From: Nannocystaceae bacterium
GTDB taxonomy: Bacteria; Myxococcota_A; Polyangia; Nannocystales; Nannocystaceae
DNA: 57,403 nucleotides
Direction of reading: 5' to 3'
Assembly (NCBI GenBank): GCA_019694555.1
Contig: JAIBBS010000032.1
Location: 1 to 57,403 of the forward strand
The position numbers were made by a program, and so were the translations under genes. Under the pieces are notes generated by a model. It saw only the letters and a program-made list of their open reading frames with translations. It did not search any database and was not told where the DNA came from. Numbering within the stretch: position 1 is the first letter of the stretch; each line of letters begins with the position of its first letter. Below are positions 52,049 through 57,403 of this stretch, piece after piece.

Positions 52049-52506
52049 AGCGCAACTCCCTTTTGTTCGTGGCGGCAGAAGCTGTCGACGGTGCGGTAGG
52101 CATCCGCACACGGGCACGACTTGCGGTTGGTGCAGGGCGTCCCGCGCTTGGTGCAGCGCTCGAACACCCAGGTCGCCTTGGACGAGCTGAGATCGAGGCC
52201 CGAGCAGGTGTCGCTGCGGTCGCGCCCCATCAGGCAGTGCGTCATCACCCGCACCACGCCCTCGTCGCACAGCGGCTTGTTGGCCTCGCAGCGGCGGTGC
52301 CAGCCCAGGACTTCGTCGACGCAGCCCTCGGTGTCGAGCGTCGGCGCGACGCGGTCGATCTCGGGCAGCGAGTCGGCGAAGAAGCGCTCGGACACGGTGT
52401 AACGCCAGTACGCGACCACGCCGAGCACCAGCGCCAGCACCACGACGATGCTCACGACCAGGCGCAGGCTCGGACCGGAGCTGTCGTACTCGCCCGGGCT
52501 CGGCAC
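52045..52506 (-). CDS. Cys-rich, membrane-anchored protein heading the oxidase-assembly operon
   Basis: 153 residues with one N-terminal span (about 16-33, LVVSIVVVLALVLGVVAYW) and a periplasmic domain of about 115 residues. That domain contains ten cysteines at 62, 73, 80, 91, 101, 118, 125, 131, 133 and 144; the last group reads TPCTNRKSCPC. An even number and wide spacing suggest disulfide-bonded helices or metal binding. It is coupled to ctaA by a GTGA overlap, so a role in oxidase or heme A assembly is likely. No CtaG/Cox11-type CuB chaperone is present in the window, and this gene sits where one could be, but that is speculation. The GTG start is six bases after a predicted -10, implying a leaderless message. 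No known family recognised. Confidence 0.8.
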   Translation of the reverse strand: MPSPGEYDSSGPSLRLVVSIVVVLALVLGVVAYWRYTVSERFFADSLPEIDRVAPTLDTEGCVDEVLGWHRRCEANKPLCDEGVVRVMTHCLMGRDRSDTCSGLDLSSSKATWVFERCTKRGTPCTNRKSCPCADAYRTVDSFCRHEQKGVAL

Positions 52507-52512
52507 GCGGGG

Positions 52513-52541
52513 AAGCTACGCCCCGGCCGCGGTGGGGTCAA
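52513..52541 (-). promoter_or_regulatory. Promoter of the oxidase-assembly operon, apparently leaderless
   Basis: On the minus strand TTGACC (52541-52536; 5 of 6 to consensus) and TAGCTT (52518-52513) are 17 bases apart. The GTG start codon begins seven bases after the end of the -10 hexamer, so transcription would begin at or next to the start codon and leave no ribosome-binding site. Confidence 0.55.
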
Positions 52542-52614
52542 CGTGGCATGCCGCACGTGCGCCAGCCGACGCGGGCGCACGGCGCGGCGGCCCCGATACC
52601 GAGCTGCCGCGACG

Positions 52615-52965
52615 TCAGCCCGGCCACGCGCTGCGCGGCCCGAGGTCGTGGACGCTGCCGAACCCGGCCTCGCGCAGGCGGGCCGCGGCCAAGCGGCTGC
52701 GCAGTCCGCTCTGGCAGTAGACCACGATCGCGCGATCGCGCTCCCCGAGCGCCTCGATGTCCTGTGTCAGCCGCGGCAGCGGCATGTTGCGCGCGCCGTC
52801 GATGTGACCGCGATCGAACTCCTGCGGCGTGCGCACGTCGACCAGCAGCGCACCGGCATCGACCAGCTCGCGGGCGCGACGCGGCCGCACCCGCCCGCGC
52901 CGCAACCACAGCTTGAACGCGACCCACGCCGCGACCAGGCCGGTCAGGAAAAAGAGCACTCGCAT
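52615..52965 (-). CDS. Membrane-anchored single-domain rhodanese
   Basis: 116 residues from MRVLFFLTGLVAAWVAFKLW, one membrane span followed by a basic stretch, then a rhodanese fold. The active-site loop is C84-QSGLR (VVYCQSGLRS), preceded by the family phrases LLVDVRTPQEFDRGHIDGARN and MPLPRL. Topology is ambiguous: the basic segment after the span suggests a cytoplasmic rhodanese domain. It is divergent from the sulfide:quinone-reductase-like gene (104 bp between starts). Together they suggest handling of sulfide or persulfide. Longer upstream starts would add an Arg-rich stretch and were rejected. Confidence 0.88.
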   Translation of the reverse strand: MRVLFFLTGLVAAWVAFKLWLRRGRVRPRRARELVDAGALLVDVRTPQEFDRGHIDGARNMPLPRLTQDIEALGERDRAIVVYCQSGLRSRLAAARLREAGFGSVHDLGPRSAWPG

Positions 52966-53069
52966 GGCCCGGCGACGCTGCCACAGCCGCGGCGAGATTG
53001 CACGCGCACCGCTGGCGCGGGAGCAATCGCTGCGCCTGCGCCGGCAGCGGCGATGCCTACGCTTGGGCC

Positions 53070-54341
53070 GTGAACGACGCATCCCAACGCAAGCCCAACG
53101 TCGTCGTGCTCGGCGGCGGCTTCGCCGGCCTCGAGGCGATCTTCTATCTGCGCAAGCGACTCGGCCGGCACGTGGATCTCACGCTCGTGAGCGACACGCC
53201 CGAGTTCCACTTCAAGCCCAACACCATCTACATCCCGTTCGGCAAGGACCCCGATCGCTTCGTGGTCGATCTGCGCCAGGCGATGGACAAGCGCCAGATC
53301 CGACTGTCGATCGCGCGCGCCACCGGCGTGGATCCCGGGGCCAAGCGCGTGACGACCACGACCGAGCAGCTGGCGTACGACTATCTGCTCATCGCGACCG
53401 GCGCGAGCATGCGCGAGGCCGAGATCCCGGGGCTGGCCGAGCACGCGGTCACGATCTGGACGCCGGCGCAGATGCTGGCGATGCGCGAGGGGCTGCAGCG
53501 CCTGATCGACAAGGCCGCCGCCGGCAGCGAGCAGAAGCTGGTGTTCATGGTGCCGCCAGGCAACAAGTGCGCCGGCCCGCTGTACGAGCTGGTGCTGATG
53601 ACCGACACGTGGCTGCGGCGCAAGGGCGTGCGCGAGCGCGTGGCCATCACCTACGCCACCTACGAGACCAGCTACATCGCGGCGTTCGGACCGCGGCTGC
53701 ACGAGGTCGTCGTGCGCGAGTTCGACAAGCGCCAGATCACCGGTCACGTCGGCACGCGCGTCCGCGGCGTCGAGGCCGGCAGCCTGCGCTTCGAGGACGG
53801 ACTGCAGCTGGGCTTCGATCTGCTGGTGTCGTTCCCGCCCTACGTCGCGTCGACGCGCTACGAGGGCCTGCCGATGGACGAGCGCGGCTTCATCGCCACG
53901 CAGTCGACCACGCGCCAGGTCGTCGATCACCCCGACGTCTACGCCATCGGCGACGCCGGCGACTTCCCGGTCAAGCAGGCGTTCCTGGCCATGCTGCAGG
54001 CCGACGCGGCCGCGGAACACATCGCGCAGCGGGTGCTCGGCGAGCATCCCAACGCGCGCTTCGATCCCGTCAGCATGTGCATCATGGAACAGCTCGACAC
54101 GGCGACCTTCGCCCACGTGCCGCTGCAGGAGACCGGCGATCCGGCGCATCCGGTGGCCGTGCGCGAGGATCGTCCGGATCTGTACCGCGTGGGCACCAGC
54201 GAGGCGTGGCGCGTGGGCAAGAAGCTGCTGGGCACCGTGCTGCCGGCCCGCTTCCGCGCGGGCCAGCCGTTCCATGCCGGCGCGACGTGGGCCGCGATGG
54301 AGGCCGGCCTGGGCGTGATGTCGGGCTTGTTCGCCGACTGA
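53070..54341 (+). CDS. Sulfide:quinone-oxidoreductase-like FAD-dependent oxidoreductase
   Basis: Flavoprotein of the SQR/NDH-2 superfamily. From GTG at 53070 the 423-residue product has the FAD-binding VVVLGGGFAG (11-20), the second dinucleotide-fold mark LLIATGA (106-112) and a C-terminal FAD contact VYAIGDAGDFPVKQ. C167 in GNKCAGPLYE closely matches the redox-active Cys region of SQR (KCAGAP), and C337 (VSMCIMEQ) is a candidate second active-site Cys, so oxidation of sulfide to polysulfide with electrons to quinone is the best guess. An NADH-dehydrogenase-like relative is the alternative. TACGCT lies six bases before the GTG with no Shine-Dalgarno, hinting at a leaderless start. An ATG 72 bases upstream would add a low-complexity Cys/Trp segment. 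Confidence 0.85.
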   Translation: MNDASQRKPNVVVLGGGFAGLEAIFYLRKRLGRHVDLTLVSDTPEFHFKPNTIYIPFGKDPDRFVVDLRQAMDKRQIRLSIARATGVDPGAKRVTTTTEQLAYDYLLIATGASMREAEIPGLAEHAVTIWTPAQMLAMREGLQRLIDKAAAGSEQKLVFMVPPGNKCAGPLYELVLMTDTWLRRKGVRERVAITYATYETSYIAAFGPRLHEVVVREFDKRQITGHVGTRVRGVEAGSLRFEDGLQLGFDLLVSFPPYVASTRYEGLPMDERGFIATQSTTRQVVDHPDVYAIGDAGDFPVKQAFLAMLQADAAAEHIAQRVLGEHPNARFDPVSMCIMEQLDTATFAHVPLQETGDPAHPVAVREDRPDLYRVGTSEAWRVGKKLLGTVLPARFRAGQPFHAGATWAAMEAGLGVMSGLFAD

Positions 54342-54377
54342 TTCGACGGGACCCCTCAGCTTCGGTCGCGTCGCGAC

Positions 54378-54409
54378 GAGAGACCGTCCGCATCCGCGGA
54401 CGGCCTCTC
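54378..54409. terminator. Bidirectional terminator-like hairpin between convergent genes
   Basis: GAGAG-a-CCGTCCGC-atcc-GCGGACGG-c-CTCTC forms a stem of 5 plus 8 base pairs with one mismatch and a 4-base loop. It lies 37 bases after the SQR-like stop and overlaps the antiporter stop codon (54408-54410). No T-run on either side. Confidence 0.6.
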
Positions 54410-55877
54410 ACCCCTGCCACGCGTCGGGCGGCAGCGTGTCGCCGGTGCGGATCTGTCGCGACTCCGCTGCCGGATCGACGTCGACCGCCTCGACCACGCC
54501 GGCGGTGGACGACGCGTCCGCGCCGTCGTCCCAGCCTTCGTCGACCGGTGCGCTGGCCGAGCTGTCGGGCGGCACGATCGGGAACGCCGCGCTCACGCCG
54601 ACCTCGCCGCGTCCGGCCTCGCCCGAGCGCAGCAGCGCCTGGCGATAGAGGATCGGCATGACCATCTCGTTGATCGCGACCACGCCCAGCACCAAGGTGC
54701 CGGCGCCCTCGCCCACCGCCGGGAAGGTCTTGACCATCAGCAGGCCCAGCGCGAGCGCGAGCCCGGCCTGCGGCAGCATGCCGACGCCGGCATAGCGCTG
54801 CACCACCGCCTCGGCGCCGGCGAGCGCGGTCGCCAGCCGCGAGGTCGCCAGGTACGACAGCGCGCGCACGAGCGCGAACAGCAGCGCCGGCACGCCCACG
54901 ATCTGCAGCACGTCGAGGTGGATCGACGCGCCCGCGGCCCCGAAGAAGACCAGGTACACCGGCAGCGACGAGCCCTCGATGGCCTCGTGCAGCGCGTCGC
55001 CGCCCGAGGTCAGGTTGCGCACGAGGATGCCGGCCGACAGCGCGACCAGCAGCGGGTCGAGGCCGATGCGCTGACCGACCTCGGCGACCACGAACGCGAG
55101 CGCGACGACGAACAGCGCCGTGCTCTGCGCGACGTAGCGCAGGTACAGCCACAGCACGCCCGCGAGCGCGCCGCCGGCGACGAGCGAACCGCCGATGTGC
55201 CACACCAGGTGCACCAGCGCGCCCTGATCGGAGGCGTTGCCCAGGTACGGCGCGGCCGCGGCACCGACTCCGGCGAACAGCACGATCACCAGCAGATCGC
55301 CCATCACCACCGCGCCGAGCACGGTGCGGCACAGCGGGCCATCGGCGTTCATCTCGGTGCGCAGCGCCACCACCACCGCGGGCGAGTTGGCCGAGATCAC
55401 GACGCCGAGCACCGCGGCCATCGCGATGCACCCCGACGGGCTCAGCTCGGCCATGAACGGCAGCTGCCCGCGCATCAGCCACGCGGCCACCGCGATGATG
55501 ACGACCGTGCCGATGCCGGCGATGCCGGTGATGAGCCCGATCGTGCGCAGCAGCGGCCGCATGGTCCGCATCTCGAGCTCGGTGCCGGCGGTGAGCGCGA
55601 TGAGCGAGACCGCGACGCCGGTGAAGATCTTGAGGTCACCCGCGGCGGCCTCGGGGATGAGTGCGAGCACCGAGTCGCCGGCGAGCATGCCCGCGAGCAG
55701 GTAGCCGGTCAGCTTGGGCATGCTGAGGTTCTTCGCCAGCCAGCCCATGAGGTAGGCGCACAGCAGCAGGAACCCGACCGCCAGCGCCGTGGTCGAGCCG
55801 ACCGAGCGCCCCGGCACCTCGAAGCTGCGTGCGGCCGCCATCAGGCCCACCAGCGCGAGCAGGATCAGCACCCTCAT
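54408..55877 (-). CDS. CPA2-type cation/proton antiporter with acidic C-terminal tail
   Basis: 489 residues starting MRVLILLALVGLMAA, with about 12-13 membrane spans. The family hallmark region is ISANSPAVVVALRTEMNADG followed by TVLGAVVMGDLLVIV, in which the Asp of MGDLL is the probable ion/proton-binding residue of the Na+/H+ exchanger fold (KefB/GerN/NapA relatives). The C-terminal 75 residues are soluble, acidic and Pro/Ser/Ala-rich, and lack the TrkA-N nucleotide-binding domain of KefB/C. The start overlaps the stop of the preceding antiporter gene (ATGA). Transported ion (Na+ or K+) cannot be told. Confidence 0.87.
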   Translation of the reverse strand: MRVLILLALVGLMAAARSFEVPGRSVGSTTALAVGFLLLCAYLMGWLAKNLSMPKLTGYLLAGMLAGDSVLALIPEAAAGDLKIFTGVAVSLIALTAGTELEMRTMRPLLRTIGLITGIAGIGTVVIIAVAAWLMRGQLPFMAELSPSGCIAMAAVLGVVISANSPAVVVALRTEMNADGPLCRTVLGAVVMGDLLVIVLFAGVGAAAAPYLGNASDQGALVHLVWHIGGSLVAGGALAGVLWLYLRYVAQSTALFVVALAFVVAEVGQRIGLDPLLVALSAGILVRNLTSGGDALHEAIEGSSLPVYLVFFGAAGASIHLDVLQIVGVPALLFALVRALSYLATSRLATALAGAEAVVQRYAGVGMLPQAGLALALGLLMVKTFPAVGEGAGTLVLGVVAINEMVMPILYRQALLRSGEAGRGEVGVSAAFPIVPPDSSASAPVDEGWDDGADASSTAGVVEAVDVDPAAESRQIRTGDTLPPDAWQG

Positions 55878-57403
55878 CCCGCGAGCTCCTCGCGCGCGGT
55901 GCCGGCGGGGTCGTCGCTGCGCCACAGCAGCGACAACGCGATCTCGCACAGGATCGCGCCGCCGATGGTCGCGGTCAGGATCGTCGGCAGCTCGCCGTCG
56001 GGGTACAGCAGCGCCGCGTTCACGGCCACGGCGATCGGCAGCGTGCCCATCGGCGCGAACACCAGCGATCGCCGCGCATCGGCCGGCAGTGCGGCGTCGA
56101 CCTGCCGCCACACGATGCGGCCACCGGCCCAGCGGCCGACGTAGCGCGCCGCCAGCAACACCACCATCGCGAACACGCCCAGCAACGTCGGGCGCCACAT
56201 CGCACCGGCGACGATGAGGAACACGAGATAGATCGGCGTCTCGAGCCGCGTGAGGTTGTCGTGCAGCCGCGCCTTGTGATCGCCGGGGAAGTTGGTCACG
56301 AGCAAGCCGACGATGAAGCACACCACCAGCGGCGAGAGGTACAGCTCGCTGGCCATGCCCGACACGAAGGCGACCGAGCCCAGCAGCAGCGCGACCGACT
56401 CGGTGCGCGTGACCGGCAGCCGCAAGATCGCGTAGACCACCACGCCCACCACCAGGCCCAGCCCGAAGGTGACGAACAGCCACGCGGTGTTGGGCAGCTG
56501 CCACGAGACGCCGCCACCGCCGGGCCGGAAGTAAGCATTGAGGAAGGCGAGGCCGACCAGCGCCGCGAGCTCGTCGAGGTTGGCGAGCAGCACCAGCGAG
56601 CGCCGGGCCTCGCGCGCGGCCTTGCGCGCGCCCAAGCGCAGGGTCTCGGTGTCGGCGGCGATGGCCCCGGCAGCGCCGAGCACCAGCGCGTCGCGGACGA
56701 TCAGCGGATCGAGCAGCGGCGCGCCGGCGAGCGCGCGCGCGCCGAGCAACACCGCCGCGCTGCCGGCGAGGATCATCGCCAGCGGTATGCCGGTGCCGAT
56801 GCCGATGATCGAGACCGTGCCGCGCGGCAGCGAGCCGAGCTTGCTCAGCTCGATGCGCATGCCGATGACCAGGCCGATCCATCCCAGCGCGAGGTGCAGC
56901 ACCGGGCGCAGGTGGCCGAGCACGTCGTCGCTGAGCACGCCGTTGCGGTGCGCCAGCAGGCCCAGCGCGAGGAACGGAAAGCCGGCCGCGACCACGCGCG
57001 AAACGCCCAGCCGCCGCTCGAGCCGCAGCACCACCGGGTGGCCGCCGAGGTAGGCGAGCGCGAGCAGCAGCACCAGACCGGTGAAGGCCTTGGCCGCGAA
57101 CCATGGCCGCTCCTCGCTCGCGACCTCGGGCTCGTCGCCCGCGGGCTTGGTCATCGACTCGAGGTACTCGCGCAGCTCGGCCGCCGCGGGCGTGGTCTCG
57201 GCCGGCGGCTCGCTCGGCACCGCGGGCGCGACCTCGGGCGCGGGCGGCTCGGGCTCGGACGGTGGCTCGGCCGCGGTGTCGCCTGCGGCCGCGGTGCCGG
57301 CCTCACCGGCGCCCAGCGGACCGAGTGCGTCGTCGGTCGCGACACCGTCGAGCGGCCCCACGCCCGCGCCCATGGCGGTGGTCGTCTCGGCGGTCGGCGC
57401 GGT
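55874..57403 (-). CDS. Second CPA2-type cation/proton antiporter, N-terminus beyond window edge
   Basis: At least 509 residues are visible. An ATG at 57373 could be the start, but the frame stays open to the edge (TAPTAETTTA before that Met), so the gene probably begins outside the window. The first 90 visible residues are Pro/Glu/Ala-rich and soluble (EPPSEPEPPAPEVAPAVPSE). About 12 membrane spans follow. The equivalent of the ion-binding helix is LVLLANLDELAALVGL, where NLDEL replaces the double-Asp or Gly-Asp form. TDxExLRLG-like ADTETLRLGARKA precedes it, as in CPA1/CPA2 crossing helices. It is coupled to the downstream antiporter by a 4-base overlap. Confidence 0.85.
   Translation of the reverse strand, partial: TAPTAETTTAMGAGVGPLDGVATDDALGPLGAGEAGTAAAGDTAAEPPSEPEPPAPEVAPAVPSEPPAETTPAAAELREYLESMTKPAGDEPEVASEERPWFAAKAFTGLVLLLALAYLGGHPVVLRLERRLGVSRVVAAGFPFLALGLLAHRNGVLSDDVLGHLRPVLHLALGWIGLVIGMRIELSKLGSLPRGTVSIIGIGTGIPLAMILAGSAAVLLGARALAGAPLLDPLIVRDALVLGAAGAIAADTETLRLGARKAAREARRSLVLLANLDELAALVGLAFLNAYFRPGGGGVSWQLPNTAWLFVTFGLGLVVGVVVYAILRLPVTRTESVALLLGSVAFVSGMASELYLSPLVVCFIVGLLVTNFPGDHKARLHDNLTRLETPIYLVFLIVAGAMWRPTLLGVFAMVVLLAARYVGRWAGGRIVWRQVDAALPADARRSLVFAPMGTLPIAVAVNAALLYPDGELPTILTATIGGAILCEIALSLLWRSDDPAGTAREELAG

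Overview
The window is GC-rich bacterial chromosome (about 70% G+C by eye). It has strong third-position GC, frequent GTG starts and many 4-base start/stop overlaps. The gene content points to a myxobacterium or close relative (Myxococcota, former Deltaproteobacteria): Oar-like TonB-dependent receptors in tandem, very long TPR proteins, an alternative complex III (ACIII) operon joined to a caa3 oxidase, and a CcmE with the CxxxY heme-binding motif. This placement is inference; no rRNA or marker gene is present to confirm it. I see no tRNA, rRNA, insertion sequence, prophage or CRISPR array.

Layout. 1-4519 (minus) is the cell-elongation cluster mreB-mreC-mreD-mrdA, with mrdA running off the left edge. 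From the divergent region 4520-4969, the plus strand carries a PpiD-like chaperone, a 2144-residue TPR protein and a second TPR protein (4970-14719). They converge on a pair of related outer-membrane TonB-dependent receptors on the minus strand (14792-21891). Next, all on minus, is a TPR/membrane protein (22288-23295). The run 34507-23336 then reads moaA, ccmE, ccmF, a zinc-ribbon membrane protein, a 628-residue surface protein, ccmA, ccmB, ccmC, ccmD, a 54-residue membrane peptide, an acyl-CoA dehydrogenase and murI. This is a cytochrome c maturation operon of the System I* type (CxxxY CcmE) with two unfamiliar proteins where CcmH/CcmI-type factors would be expected.

48717-34696 (minus) is one long respiratory operon: actA-actB-actC-actD-actE-actF, a His-rich ActG-position protein, sco, and oxidase subunits ctaC-ctaD-ctaE-ctaF. 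It encodes a quinol:cytochrome c oxidoreductase (ACIII) together with its probable electron acceptor, a cytochrome-c-fused caa3 oxidase. Upstream on the same strand, 52506-49150 is the assembly operon: a Cys-rich membrane-anchored protein, ctaA (heme A synthase), ctaB (heme O synthase), a second sco and a lipoprotein cytochrome c. The ccm genes would mature every c-type cytochrome encoded here (five hemes in ActA, one each in ActE, CtaC and the lipoprotein).

52615-54341 holds a divergent rhodanese / sulfide:quinone-reductase-like pair. 54408-57403 holds two overlapping CPA2-type cation/proton antiporter genes, the upstream one running off the right edge.

Most notable are the ccm operon with its two unassigned proteins, the apparently leaderless Cys-rich gene heading the oxidase-assembly operon, a shared promoter style (TTGnnn-N17-TAGnnT), and in-frame low-complexity repeat tails in several unrelated membrane proteins.
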